Assembly (NCBI GenBank): GCA_963691655.1
Contig: CAVNUY010000006.1
Span: 186,001 to 250,000, forward strand
Length of the DNA: 64,000 bases
From: Toxonevra muliebris
Taxonomy: Eukaryota > Arthropoda > Insecta > Diptera > Pallopteridae
Direction: 5' to 3'
The notes below the pieces were generated by a model, which was given only the letters and a program-made list of their open reading frames with translations, did not search any database and was not told the DNA's origin. Made by a program: the position numbers and the translations under genes. Each line of letters begins with the position of its first letter. Position 1 is the first letter of the stretch. Shown here one piece after another: positions 1 to 11,060 of this stretch.

Positions 1-840
1 CTGATTGCCATTTCATCCATTATCAAAATTGCATGTTGTTTATCTAACTCCTTTAAGTTCGTGCATTTTTGCTTTATAAACTCAAACGCAGTATTTGCAA
101 ACCCTGGTTGAAGCAATTTTATTGGAGCCCAACGGTTGATGGTTGAAATGTGCGGCAAGTTGAGATTTACTTTATCTCTTAAGAACAAATACGAGGATCG
201 AGAAACATAGAAAATGTTTTGTGCCAAAGTTTTAACGTCATCCGAATATTCCTTTGGACGTGTGCATAGCAATAGTTTACAAAATGTTTTTGTTGATTCC
301 GAAACATTTTTTTGGGCTTCAATTGCTACCATTATGTCATTAGAATTTTGAATTGACTTGCTTTGATTTTTTTTTTGTATGTAGTGTTTTTGTTTTTTTG
401 AAAACAGTACTTCTGCGGAAATTCTGGAATTTTTTTAAAACAGCGTTATATTTTTTCCTGTAGAAGTCTGTTAACTTAACATGTTTCGCACAGTTTAAAC
501 AACATACCTCAACAGGATTTTCTAATGGTCGTTGTGGGTGGGAAGACTTTTCAAAAGAGTATTCGTCATCAGTTAAAGTACTGTCAAGAAAATAAATAGG
601 GATAGCGCTGCGCTTCAAGTTTTTTTTTAAAACATCACTTTCGTGAAAGTGGCGATGGCAAATACGCAAATTTTTGTTGAAATCAACTTCTGAAACACTA
701 CATTTCTCACGCCAAATTTGGCCCATTACCAAATCGGCTGACGGAAATTTAAATAATCTTAAATTCTCATCCTGCCTTTGAGATATCTTGCAAATATAGC
801 ATTTATTACCCGCTTTAATTTTATTTACATTCACATTCAT
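1..840 (-). pseudogene. P-element/THAP9-type transposase, 5' part, frameshifted and cut by window edge
   Basis: The N-terminal 166 residues (840 to 340) open with a THAP zinc finger: a CYIC pair, a central WREKC stretch, a CHRHFH pair, and an AIPIYF box matching the family's AVPTIF signature. THAP fingers bind DNA, and in P-element and THAP9 transposases they recognise the transposon. The ORF stops at 340, but another minus frame continues to base 1. That frame has an LPHISTINRW stretch and an ILIMDEMAI stretch, the second resembling the first catalytic acidic region of P-type transposases. The frame change falls near an A10 tract (about 367-376), so slippage or a one-base indel is likely. 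A short intron is less likely because no convincing splice sites are seen. The remaining catalytic part would lie left of base 1. The THAP call is firm; assignment to P/THAP9 rather than a domesticated host gene is inferred. Confidence 0.8.
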
Positions 841-1740
841 ATTGAACTGATCGCCTTAGCATTCACCGAAATAATGAAAATGCCAAATCATATTACAAGC
901 AAGAAAACAAAGAAAAAAAAAAACGAATGAAAAAAAAAGCAAACACAAAACTTCTCTCTCACATTAAAACAAAGTAACAAAGAGAAACCAATAATTTCAA
1001 CTACTCATTCTCTTAACTCGTGTAAACTGGAGGCAGTTATGGCTCCATAGAACAAAATTTTTGTGCAAATAAATTTGTTCGTGATGCGCCTTCTATGTAT
1101 TATATATTCTTTGATTGCACAGTCTCATACTTTTGTTTTTAATATATTCGGATCTATCGCCCAGATTTTTTTCATAAATCTGTAATGCTTATTTTTACCG
1201 CTCAAAGTTTCTCTTGCGAAAATCGATCCGAATTACCCTCATTTACGTTACAACTTTTATAACATTCAATAAATACTATTTTTTTTTGTAATTCGGTGGT
1301 GTCATTAAGTTTGACATTTTGATTTAAAAATAAGAAAAACAACTTAAAGAAACACATTCAATGCCATTGACCGATAGTGAAATATTAGTTTTGCGCCCAG
1401 CTTCCTAATTTCAGGATGGAAACAAAATATTGGCCCTGAGCTGTCTATGTATATTTTTGAATATTCGTTTTTATTACATTTAAAGAATATACAAATCAAA
1501 GTTCTTCATTTTCTTTTAATTTCTTTTTTTATTCCATGTAAAACAATATCGAAAAGAGTCGATTAATCGACTTTAAAACATAGATTAATCGGGTTTTAAA
1601 TTATGATCAATTCAAAATTTGAAAATCAATTTCATTCCAATTGCACATCCCTATCGCAATTCAAATATTTAGCATTAGAAGGACAAATCTTATTTTTAGC
1701 GTGATAACGACGTTCCTACACTATTTGCTACTACTAATAT
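841..1740. other. AT-rich intergenic stretch
   Basis: No convincing coding sequence, RNA gene or repeat is seen. It is AT-rich with many homopolymer runs. It includes whatever 5' flank the THAP ORF has, but no clear terminal inverted repeat is recognised. Confidence 0.5.
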
Positions 1741-1860
1741 GTCGGCACAACATCCCACAGAGGGCTGAACTTTTCGCATCCATTCATGTTGTTATAGTTA
1801 TATTTGTACACGAATGAAGGGAGCTACAGTTTTATACCGAAACTGAACGTTGCACAGTGC
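1741..1860 (-). repeat. SINE fragment (3' half, decayed)
   Basis: This resembles bases 10775-10890: both have a GGCACAACA motif, a GCATCCATTCATGTTG-like stretch, and a core with GGGAGCTACAG followed by CCGAAACTGAACG. That core is a decayed version of the SINE core in the other copies here. No tRNA-like head is visible, so this is a truncated copy in minus orientation. Identity is by eye only. Confidence 0.6.
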
Positions 1861-2822
1861 TCCGTCGGTTAACAAAAATAAAAAAATAAGCATCGCCAAA
1901 GTTAGCAATATTGATACCGTGTTAAAGTTAAAAGTCCAACTAAGAAGAAACCATAACAATTGTAGCTCAAAAGTAGTGTTTTCTCTCGACGTATCATCTC
2001 AAAGTGGCTGGTTTTTATACTGCAATATTCAAATCTGGTATTAATTTTTTTTAAGTGCTTCAAAAGGAAATTTGTCAAAAATACATTTTGGACTAAAAAT
2101 AAGTAAGGTAAATTTATTTTCGTTTTAAATGGTATATAGTTGTATTTGTAATTTTCTCTAAATTTTAGAACATAACATTTTGGGAGTAGACAAAGTTAAA
2201 ATATTTTTAAATCAAAAAATTCTTAAATTTGTTGAAATGAATCTTATATTATTTGGAAATAATAATTTTTCCGATTCTTGGAAAAAATGCATTTTAAAAA
2301 ATCGTCTTAAACGTAATTTTTCATGTTTTAGTACTAACACACGTCGGTTAACATTTCGTTTCTTTCTTTTGCAAAATTTGTAATTTATTTGACCGTTCTC
2401 TGTTCTCTCCCACATCCACTGTAGGAAATCAAATGAAATACAAATTTAACAAAATGAAGTTAATAAAAAGTTATGAGTTCTCATAAAGTTACAGTTTTCT
2501 AGCATGCTTATAAACAATAAAAAATTTGGTTTAAAAACGAAAAATGTACCCGGATACCTCGTCATCCAGAGAACGGTTAAGTGGTACTAAGTATTCATGT
2601 AATTATTGCTATTTTGTTCGATTAAAATCGATTGGCACATACTAGAAAAATTGGACGAGAAGATACTATTTTAGATCTTTTTTTTTCGAACGAATCCCAA
2701 CGGACCCACTTACCCGCCCATCCGCACGAGGGGCATATCCGCATGATGTACGGATTTGGTGACCGATTCAGATGCATTCCGGAATGCCCTAATAAAGCGC
2801 TGATTGGGGAGAATAAATCTCT
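1861..2822. other. Non-coding stretch with a small ORF of unknown meaning
   Basis: Mostly AT-rich. A plus-strand ORF of 85 codons (2632-2889) spans a locally GC-richer patch at 2695-2800, which may be a fragment of an unrecognised repeat. It runs into the 3' flank of the neighbouring LINE, and I assign it no function. Confidence 0.4.
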
Positions 2823-2868
2823 ATTTGGTCTTCTTTACAGCTACAGATTATTAGTAATCATCAGCTGT

Positions 2869-3591
2869 TTAACGATTAAGAAAATTTAATACATTTAAAT
2901 TTATATACTGGAGAGAGTCGGAAATGTCAAAAATGTCGTGCAGAGAATTGAAATTATTACACATACAACGAAAAGGGTTATTTTGGGCATAGTTTGTTCT
3001 ACAAGCATCAAGTTTAATAGGAATTGGATATCTAGAACAGCGATTTGGAACATTAATTTTGATTTCATTGAGTAAAAATTGAGAATCAATATAACCATTT
3101 AATAATTTAGTCACAAACATCACATTTAGCATAACTCTTCTGCTCCGAAGAGTTGGCAAGCTTATAAGTTTTAACCGTTGTTCATAAGGCGGGAGGTGCT
3201 GTGATGGACTCCAGTGTAACGAACGTAGAGCAAACAAGAGGAACTGTTTTTGCACAGATTCCAACTTATCAGTATAACAGTTGTACTGAGGGCTCCACAC
3301 AGCAGAACCATACTCCAGAACTGGTCTTACAAGTGCAGTGTAAAGTGATTTCGTGGCATATGGATCGTTAAATTCTTTAGACCATCTTTTAACAAAACCA
3401 AGGATGCCCTTAACCTTATTAATAGTTGAGTTGATATGTAAATTAAAAGTTAATTTGGTGTCCATTGTGACACCTAGGTCAACGAACGAAAAAACCTCTT
3501 CCAACTCGTGATCATCTAATCCATACCTAGAAAAAATAGGTTGCCTTCTAGAAAAAACCATGAACTTACATTTTTTTAGGTTTAAAGACAT
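2869..3591 (-). pseudogene. LINE RT thumb and C-terminal domain
   Basis: This is the C-terminal part of the CR1-type RT. It opens with SLNLKKCKFMVFSR, followed by DLGVTMDTKLTFNLHI, the canonical strand after the active site, and later LVRPVLEYGSAVWSP, a motif typical of LINE thumb regions. It lies in a different frame from the upstream RT segment. A small deletion plus frameshift at about 3592-3600 removes the expected WC-containing link. The protein ends at the stop at 2869. Confidence 0.85.
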
Positions 3592-3595
3592 TTAA

Positions 3596-4462
3596 TTACT
3601 GTGCCAAAAGATCAGATCGCAGTAAATTTTGACCTTCTATTTCGTTGTAAGACTTAAACAATTTCACATCATCAGCGAACATTAATATTTTAGAGTGCTT
3701 GATAACAGATGGAAGATCGTTAATAAACAACAAAAACAAAATAGGACCCAGATGGCTTCCTTGTGGAACACCAGATGGTATTTTGATACTTTTAGATACG
3801 GCATTTTTAAAAATTACTATTTGCTCCCTATCTCTCAAGTACGAGTCTATCCATTGTAATAATAAAAGAGAAAAGCCATAAAAGTCAAGTTTTTTAATTA
3901 GTAAATCGTGGTTCACTTTGTCAAAAGCTTTACTAAAGTCCGTATAAATTGCGTCAGTCTGTTGGCAATTAGAAAATCCACTTATGACATTGGTCGATAA
4001 CTCAAGAAGATTAGTAACGGTTGATCTCCCCTTTACAAACCCATGCTGAGATGAAGAAATTAACGATTTTACTGAATGGGTTACTTGCGATGTTATAATT
4101 GCTTCGAACAGTTTTGATTTCGTTTCAACGTTAGATTTCGTACCATTTTTATGTAAGGGAATTATAAATGAACGCTTCCAACTTTTGGGAAAATATCCCT
4201 TACGTAATGAAGAATCAAAAATTTTAAACAGAGGCAAATACAGAAAATCAGCACAAGTTTTTAGGATACTATTCGGAATTTCATCTGGACCGTAAGTAAA
4301 AGAGATTTTTAAAGTCTTTAAATGTTCTAAAACATCTTCAGGGTGAATAACCGGATTCATAATATTGTTATACGTGACAGAATCAAAATTATATATGTTA
4401 TTATTATTTAAAGTTTCAGATGAATAAGTTGATTTAAAAAAGTTTGCAAACATATTTGCCAT
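3596..4462 (-). pseudogene. LINE reverse transcriptase, fingers and palm
   Basis: RT motifs in order: PDEIPNSILK, SFIIPLHKNGTKSNVE, QHGFVKGRSTVTNLLE, YTDFSKAFDKVNHDLL, SGVPQGSHLGPILFLLFIND, and the active site FADDV at about residues 265-269. The usual block between NVE and the KLFEA helix (normally with YRPIS) is missing: codons 4120-4135 join directly, a deletion of roughly ten codons. The frame also breaks from the upstream endonuclease near 4500. Catalytic aspartates are present, but the deletion would disable the enzyme. Confidence 0.88.
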
Positions 4463-5700
4463 AAGAGTTTCATCATCAGATACTTGGTCCTTATTTTCAT
4501 TGCGGACGGGAAACCAACATTTTTACGTTTAGTGTTGACAAAGTCATAAAAAGCTTTAGCATCGACATGAATATTCGACTTGACTTTTTCAATATAATCT
4601 CGGTAACATTTTTTAGAAAGTACCTGATATTTGTGTCGTAATAAGGAATAGTGATAATAATCAATTTGATTTCCAGATCTTTTAAACAATTTAAAACTGA
4701 GGGACTTTTTATTTTTAAGTTTTTTTAATTCTTTGTTAAACCACACCGGATGGTTTTCATTAACAGGAGTTGATTTTAGTTTAGGAACGCATAAATTAAA
4801 ACTGTCGTATAAAATATTATTAAAAGTCAAGACACTATTGTCAATGTCATCAAAAGTAGAAGGCCATTTCGCGTCCGACAATAATTTAAACAATTTTGAA
4901 TAATTTGCTTTTTTAAAGTTAAACTTTTCCCGGAAGGGTGGATTATAAGAGCATCTATTGTTGTTATTGACACTATTTAATTCATAAAGTAAAATAAGTG
5001 TAGGGTGGTAAGGGTCTTCAGGTTTTGCAAACGGTTCAGTAATCGACAGTGTAAACTTAGAAGTATCATTAACATAAATCAAATCCAAGATTTTGCCATT
5101 TTTATTTACCAAATTATTTAATTGAAACAAACATAACTCTGAAAAAGAGTCCAAAAATTCATCAAAGTATTCGCGGTTAGAACATGGAATTAGATTTTGT
5201 GTATCGTTACATAAATTCCAATGAACGTGTGGTAGGTTAAAGTCACCACAGATTAAAATAGTATCATTTTCACGAACTTTCGAATAAATGGATTTTATAA
5301 ATGCAACGTGGCATAAGTAAATATATAGGTCAGAGTTTGGTGGTATGTAAGAGCAGGTGATAAAAAGATAACGATTTCCGAGCTGAATGCGAACACAGAT
5401 AAATTCGAAGTGGTTAACGTCTGATAAGATAATTTGTTCAGATGAATATAGAGTATTCACAGCAATTAAGACCCCTCCACCAATTTTAGAAAGACGATCT
5501 TTCCTATAAATTTGGAAGGTGTCACAGAGTATTTCGGTGTTAAAAACGCTTGGTTTAAGCCAAGTTTCTGTGAACACTAAAATTTGGTGCGTACACCCAA
5601 AACTTTTTAAATAAATAACGTTAAGCTTCGAATTTAAACCACGAACATTTTGGTAAAGAATCGCTAGTTCTTCTGTCAGTTTTTTGAAGCAGAAGGGCGA
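4408..5700 (-). pseudogene. LINE AP-type endonuclease domain (ORF2 N-terminus)
   Basis: An open minus-strand frame starts near 5700 with the typical first motif ILYQNVRGLNSKL, continues with FTETWL, GGGVLIAV and ICGDFNLPHVHW, and reaches the post-endonuclease linker. It nicks target DNA in the retrotransposon life cycle. The AUG of ORF2 is not evident; the frame overlaps the 3' end of ORF1 at 5676. The last 20 or so residues before 4408 are out-of-frame sequence, because the true RT frame overlaps from about 4500 after a one-base shift. Confidence 0.85.
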
Positions 5701-6507
5701 GTAATCCGTACCACATTTTCAGAAACAGGTTTCGGTTTTTGTATAAACTCCCGAACAATCACTCCTTCCGGCCAAAAATCCCCTTTGACAATTTGTTCAA
5801 AATATCTATCCGGCACATTAATTTTAAACGAGGAAATATTCAATTTTCGAATCTATATAATATTTAATGTCCTCCACAGTAGTATCATTCGCAAATCTGG
5901 AAACAAATACGGATTTCTTAGGAGGAATCACCACAAGTTTCCTAGGAACAGTTTTAAGCTGGGTCTTATTCAACAAGCCGGCCACTGGTGTAACGTCAGG
6001 AACTACCAAAGGCGTGTTTGACAACAACTCAATGTCTCTAGCCACAGGGATTATCTCAACCTCCAAAGGCTCAGGAGTTGCCCAGGTTGCAGGAGACATA
6101 GGGTTGTCCTCTATCAAAACAGTTGGGGTAGATGGTTTATCTCCAACTTTTTTGTTGCCACGCAAAACCATCTTTAAACTCTTTTTCTTTGGTGATGCAG
6201 GACCCTGAAGAGCAGCAAAGCTGTTGAAAAGGGTTTCATAATGCTTGAATTTATCAACCAATACAGACAGATCTTTACCAATGTCATTAAAACCGTCCCT
6301 AGTAGCTTTAAAAAACTTGAAAAGATTAACTTCCGTTGATCTACATTTCAAACAAGACCAACGCAGCCTTTTTCCCTCAATTATGTTGTCAAGTATCCTA
6401 CCAGACAAACCAGCGCACTTTATATGGGCAAGATAGTCACATAGCCAACACGAGACGAAACGCTCAGATTCAGACTTTAAAACACAATTTGGATAAACAC
6501 ACGTCAT
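5676..6507 (-). pseudogene. LINE ORF1 protein with PHD-like zinc finger
   Basis: ORF1 begins MTCVYPNC and folds a Cys/His-rich finger in its first 55 residues (CWLC, HIKC, WSCLKC), as in ORF1 of CR1-group LINEs. A basic linker follows. Near 5835-5850 the frame shifts: the original frame stops at 5824, while another minus frame carries on with SSFKINVPDRYF and FWPEGVIVREF, the conserved C-terminal domain of such ORF1 proteins, and ends at TGA 5676-5678. It is a nucleic-acid-binding chaperone by family knowledge. The frameshift makes this copy a pseudogene. Confidence 0.8.
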
Positions 6508-6560
6508 AATTAATTTTAAAAAATCAGAAATTTAAGTTTACGTAAAATGTTAAAAAAAAA

Positions 6561-6620
6561 TGGTACTATAATTGTAAAAAGCACGGTAAAGTGGTACTAT
6601 AATTATAAAAAGCACTGTGA
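6561..6620. repeat. Tandem duplication of a 31-bp unit
   Basis: The unit TGGTACTATAATTGTAAAAA plus GCACGGTAAAG occurs at 6561-6591 and again, slightly changed, at 6592-6620. It lies just upstream of the LINE ORF1 and may be a 5' UTR subrepeat. Confidence 0.75.
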
Positions 6621-6650
6621 ATTAAACAACCACTGTAAAGAAGACCAAAT

Positions 6651-7929
6651 TATGTATAAAGAAAAAAGTTAACGGAAATTTATGAGAGAGAGAATTATTA
6701 ACAATGAGATCAAAACAGATCGATTGTTTTCACACAACAGTGATTACTTATATATATATATAGCAAAAGAAAAAATTAATGCACAAAAAATGAAAACGCT
6801 GTTTTAAAATAAAACTTATCTTTTGTTAAATGATGATGGTAGTGAGACACGACACAACAAAATCCATTCAAATTGATTTAAACAATTTTTAGCACAAATA
6901 TAAATAAGAGTTATAAAAAAAAATCACGAGCACTTATGCAAAGAATTATTCTCTCCTTATGCGGCATCTACCTTTGTCGTCGTCGACTTTTGGAGAATTT
7001 TTTTTAAGAAACTATGATATATAATTACAAAATTGCTTAGAGGTGTTATAAATATGTTATTGGAGATCAAAAAAAAAAAAAATTTTTTTAACCACTAAGA
7101 TGGCGGCGGTAGAGGGTATCTCCAAAAAAAAAAAGTGTTTTTTTTTGGTGATGGGATGGATTCTGTTCTTTCGAATGAAAAAAGTATAAACTAAACAAGA
7201 TTTTCATGATAGTTTTTTAGGAGACTATGAAAATTAAATCTAGAGGTTAATTTTCAAAGTCATGACTTAAGTTCATGTCAATTTCGTTATTTGAAGTTAT
7301 ATATAAACAGGTTAATGAACAAATGTAGTCATCACAACAACAATATATATATATAGAGACGGGCAAATCAGACGGCCGTTTCGGAATCCGCCAAGATTTT
7401 GTTTGCTAGACATTTCTCTGTAAGTGGGACCACAAAAAAGTTTTTTAAGGTCTTTTTTCTTAATTTTTAAAATTCTTCCGCCATTTTGAATTTAAAAAAT
7501 CGTATATCAGATTCGTAATCAGGGACCTGAAAACCTCTGAGTAACGATTTTGAAGCCAAATAATTTTTCTTTTTATCGAAAACTTGTTCTCATTTTTAGT
7601 ACACCGAGGCATAATTATATGTATGTATAGCATTCGTTTTACTTCGAATTTTTCACTATTACTTTAGAAAAGTATTCTTGAAACTAAAGAACCAAAAAAT
7701 CAAACTAATATAAATTGATGTTTTTCAAATTTTAAACTGGAATGTCCTCTTAATGAATTGCTAAGGATATATTTAAGTTCTTCTGAAGAAAATTCCAAAA
7801 GCAATGATGAATAAAAAATTAATTTTCAAATAAAATAATCATAACATTTTTTTATTATATTAAATGTTAAAGTATTGTAAGGTTTCCTAAAAATTTTACC
7901 ATGCTGGCGGGTTATCTAGCTTTCAATAT
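6651..7929. other. AT-rich intergenic stretch with short microsatellites
   Basis: No gene is seen. Short TA repeats occur near 6750 and 7345. Bases about 7205-7300 resemble 53085-53170 (shared TTTATGATAGTTTTTTGGAG-like and TGACTTAAGTTCATG segments), indicating an unclassified dispersed repeat. Confidence 0.5.
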
Positions 7930-9025
7930 CTGGGATGAGTGCATATGTCCACCTTCTTTTGCTCACTCTATCCCAACGTCGCTGCCACTTTATACTAATG
8001 CGTCGCTCCTCTACTTTAGATGCATTTGAGACTGCCACAATTAATATTTTGGCATTCACACGCCAGTATGTCTATCGGTGCAATAACACCGATTGCTTCA
8101 TCCGACACTGTGCAAAATCCACTGGCAACTCTTAGCGCGCTCGCCGGATGTCGGCAACATATGACTCAGTTTACCTCCATACTGGCGCCGCATACAGCAG
8201 TATCGAACTTGTGACTCAAGCCAGAAGTTTTCGTCTGCTCGAGCGTGGCCCTCCAATGTTCGACATAATCCGGGAGAGTGCAACATTGACCTTTAAATCT
8301 TTTTCACTAACTGCCAGTAAATGATCTTTGAAGGTCATTCTGGCGTCGATCAGCCAGAATGAGAGAGATTATCTCATGCTCTCCCACTCTAAATTTGAAA
8401 ACTTCGCGTATTTTTCTTGAGCTCAAGAGAATTGCTTCCGTTTTCTGCGTCTGGTGGCAGCGACTTCTACATCTTGCGATATTCTCATTCCACCAGTAAA
8501 CTGGCTTCCTGATTGGTTCACCAGTTCTTCTTGGCATTGCTGCGTCACATGCTGTGCTCAGTTGTCGTCTAATGTTCGTCGCCATATTTGTTGCTCCATA
8601 ATTAGGTATCGCCGCCTCTTTCCACGCCTACAGAAAAACTTCAGCGTCAAATAACCGTTGTTTCCAACCTTTGGTTTACGTCTCAGCCGGCGGTTGGTTT
8701 CACGAAGCTCAATGATAATTGCTCGATGGTCGCTATGCGTGTAAAATTCTCCCACGCTCCATGTGGCATTTCGCGCGATCGATCAGTGTCCATATTGCAG
8801 CTTTATTGTGTGCGTCGCTAGCCCACTCACAGCTATCTTTATTGCGATGTTGCTGGCACAGGAGCAAACGATGGAACTGTTGTTCAAAAATTGTTTGCTG
8901 CAGCACATCTTGTGCCGCAATGCAGTAGTTGTGATTTAGTTGGACGATTTTCATCGCCAACCTTTCTTGTTCGCCGCATGATCGCCTCCGCAAAGTTCAC
9001 ATTTTCGCTTGTTGTTACATGGCGC
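7930..9025 (-). pseudogene. R1-clade LINE ORF2 remnant
   Basis: The minus strand starts with an R1-like endonuclease opening (MKIVQLNHNYCIAAQDVL, from about 8950). Next come FYTHSDHRAIIIEL (about 8750) and a post-endonuclease VYWWNENIARCRSRC segment (about 8500). It then jumps to the far C-terminal region, with IKWQRRWDRVSKRRWTYALI near 7975-7930. The reverse transcriptase core is missing, so a large internal deletion has occurred, and several frames are used. R1-type assignment rests on these motifs; the clade normally targets rDNA, but this copy is in non-rDNA sequence. Confidence 0.75.
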
Positions 9026-9465
9026 ATGACGACCTCGATAGTCTAGTGAATAGTGCACTAGACTTTCATCCAGAAGGTTGCGGGTTCGATTCCCGTCTTG
9101 GTCTGGTGGTTAATTCTCATAAACTTCTTATATTCACTATCGATATGAAGTGGATGAGAATTATAAGAATGTGTACAAGTACACACCTTGGTTGGTAATG
9201 GCAAAACCACCGAGCTGATAAAAAATTGCCACATAGCCGTTCGGAATCGGCGTTAAACTGTAGGTCCTACCATCGCCACTGTGGTCTAGTGGAAGAGTGC
9301 CAGACTCTTGTTTCTGGAGACCCGAGTTCGATTCTCGGCTTGGGTATGTTTCTTATCTATCTTTCTTTCTCCCTTCCTTTCTTTCTTTCTTGGGGCTTTG
9401 GTACAAAAGATCTTATAGGTCGCAGTGCCTGACTTTCGAGTCGTCCTTCCTTCATATAATAATAA
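9026..9465 (+). mobile_element. Dimeric tRNA-derived SINE
   Basis: The element is bounded by a perfect 10-bp direct repeat, TACATGGCGC (9016-9025 and 9466-9475). Its head (about 9029-9105) looks like tRNA-Glu: A box TAGTCTAGTGA, TTC in the anticodon position, B box GGTTCGATTCC. A body and a core (CGTTCGGAATCGGCG, then AAACTGTAGGTCC) follow at about 9238-9268. A second tRNA-like unit (A box TGGTCTAGTGG, B box AGTTCGATTCT) lies at about 9275-9345, followed by a pyrimidine-rich CTTT tract and a short ATAATAATAA tail. It would be transcribed by RNA polymerase III and moved by LINE machinery. It interrupts the R1-type ORF1. Confidence 0.9.
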
Positions 9466-9900
9466 TACATGGCGCTGCGAAATGACCTTCGTTCCTGCAA
9501 AGCTTACTACGATCTACATTCTCTCCGCAAATTTTCGCAAGGTGGTTGCATCCCCAGCACTTGAAACATTGTGTCGTTGAGATGCTCTCGCATACTCGGC
9601 AGGATACCCATATCCCCGAATCCGCTTCGCTCAGAAAACTTTTATCGCATCTTCCGACGGCAGGCTGACGTAGGCTGTCTGCGTGCCCTGGTACCCTCTT
9701 AGAGTCCGGATCGACGTTTCTTCAATTGCCACTGAGGGCGCCGGTACCGCTGCTGGGAGCACCGGTGTCGCTGCTGAGCACGAGAAGGTCATCGCTAGTG
9801 GCGTGATTGATCTGCAGGCAGCCGGTGTTGCGCAGATAGCACATGCTTGCTGTTGTTGCTGCAGTTGTTGACCTCCCCCTTTAGGTGGGATACGGCCCAT
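9466..9900 (-). pseudogene. R1-clade LINE ORF1 (gag-like) C-terminal remnant
   Basis: A glutamine-rich, frame-broken ORF1 (9900 to 9631) includes TLRGYQGTQTAYVSLPSEDA, matching R1-type ORF1 domains. Another frame gives a CCHC knuckle, CFKCWGCNHLAKIC, near 9560-9520, then a second Cys/His group, CRNEGHFAAPC, ending at the SINE insertion point. Past the SINE the same frame continues with CELCGGDHAANKKGW and a stop near 8960, so the two parts were once contiguous. Gag-like ORF1 proteins package LINE RNA. Confidence 0.75.
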
Positions 9901-10769
9901 CCCCTGTATTGTTCAAAAGCTTTAGTGGAATAAACTGATTTGTGTATTAGATTTGTTCGACTAAAGCTTTCAGCTTTCGATCTATTATCAGCTGTTATCT
10001 GTCCACAGCACTACTCAGCTGTTTTCTGCCGCACCAAAAAAGAAAAGAGTTTTTTTTTCTTCTTTTTGTTTTTTCTTGTTGTAGGATCACAAAAATATTT
10101 TTCACTTTTCAACACTGTTGTTATCCGGGGCAGAGATCGCGATACTGTTGAACGATGTACTACACCTTCTCAAGCACTTAAACACACTTTTTTAGCAGTG
10201 TCAACGGATTGAGCATACTTTACACAAGAAAATTTTCGGAGAAAAATTTTTCACGTCCATACCTACTAACTTGCTAAAGTGTATGCACACATACACGTAT
10301 ATGCCTGCATAACTACGACAGCAACAACAAATGTAGCCAGACGCTGCATATCCCCTTCTACCTGTGGGTATCGTGGAAATTCAAGGTTATCTTTTCTTTT
10401 TTTTATTTCACATTGTAACTAGTTAACTTTTTTTTTGATAAACTGACGAACAATTTGTTTTGTATAACACAATTAAACTATAAGATGCTCTGTATAATGA
10501 ATGCAGTGAGGTTTTTTACGTTTAAGTCTTTCTTTCCATTCGCTTGGGTCAGCTAGGATTGTGGCTTCACTGTTTACATGGTGAGATAGTCTTTTCATGT
10601 GAGATTTGGTATTTTTTTGTATTAATGCGACAACCGACTCAAAACCAAGATCGCGTTCGAGATCACTTCTCCGGACGTACCAAGGCGCATTAACGGTACA
10701 TCTTAGTTATTATACATTTTAAAAGAAAACTGCCAAATGATGCGTACATAATTTGTCTTTATTTTTCTA
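9901..10769. other. Intergenic stretch, possible LINE 5' flank
   Basis: No convincing gene. The part near 10200-10360, with CA-rich and CAACAA repeats, could be 5' UTR of the R1-type LINE, but this is a guess. Confidence 0.4.
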
Positions 10770-11060
10770 CAATTACTATTATGGCACAACACCCCTGGAG
10801 TGCCAAGGCCGAGCTTTTGCATCCATTTATGTTGTGTGAGTTATATTTATAGATAATTGGAAGGGACCTACAGTTTTTTGCCGAATCCGAACGGTGAAGT
10901 GAAAAGCTTTACATAGGCATTTTTTTACTCTTGGATGTTTGCCATCTCCATCCAAGAGGTGGTGCCGTACAGAAAAATTTTGATTTCTGAGCATGCCGCG
11001 ATATGAACCCGGACACCTCTGCGTAGCAGTCCAACACACTAACCATTAGGCTACGGCGAC
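10770..11060 (-). mobile_element. tRNA-derived SINE, second family
   Basis: Read on the minus strand, the head at about 11060-10985 has A box TAGCCTAATGG and B box GGGTTCATATC. A body follows, then a core CGTTCGGATTCGGC with AAACTGTAGGTCC near 10892-10860. The 3' end (TGGATGCAAAAGCTCGGCC, GTGTTGTGCCATAATAG) is different from the other SINEs and matches the fragment at 1741-1860. It has no protein-coding capacity. Confidence 0.8.

Larger units (their letters stand above)
2823..6650 (-). mobile_element. CR1-type non-LTR retrotransposon, nearly full length, inactive
   Basis: In minus-strand order it has an ORF1 with a PHD-like finger, an apurinic-type endonuclease and a reverse transcriptase, then a short 3' tail. 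The order and the ORF1 finger fit the CR1/L2 group. At least three frame breaks and two short internal deletions show it is dead. Upstream of ORF1 lies a duplicated 31-bp unit (6561-6620) that may be 5' UTR. An 18-bp sequence occurs in inverted orientation at the two outer edges, and I used it to set approximate limits; the true ends are uncertain. No AATAAA-type signal or target duplication was identified with confidence. Confidence 0.8.

Noticed and set aside
2632..2889. Plus-strand 85-codon gene
   Set aside because: It has no recognised motif and overlaps the 3' end of the minus-strand LINE.
9029..9105. Genuine tRNA-Glu gene
   Set aside because: It has good A and B boxes, but the acceptor stem has mismatches and it continues into a repeated SINE body with a target duplication.
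9275..9345. Second genuine tRNA gene
   Set aside because: It is joined to the SINE core, the anticodon loop has a wrong length, and it is inside the same target-repeat-bounded insertion.
9631..9900. Host glutamine-rich protein
   Set aside because: Its C-terminal half matches R1-type ORF1 and it leads into zinc knuckles of the same LINE.
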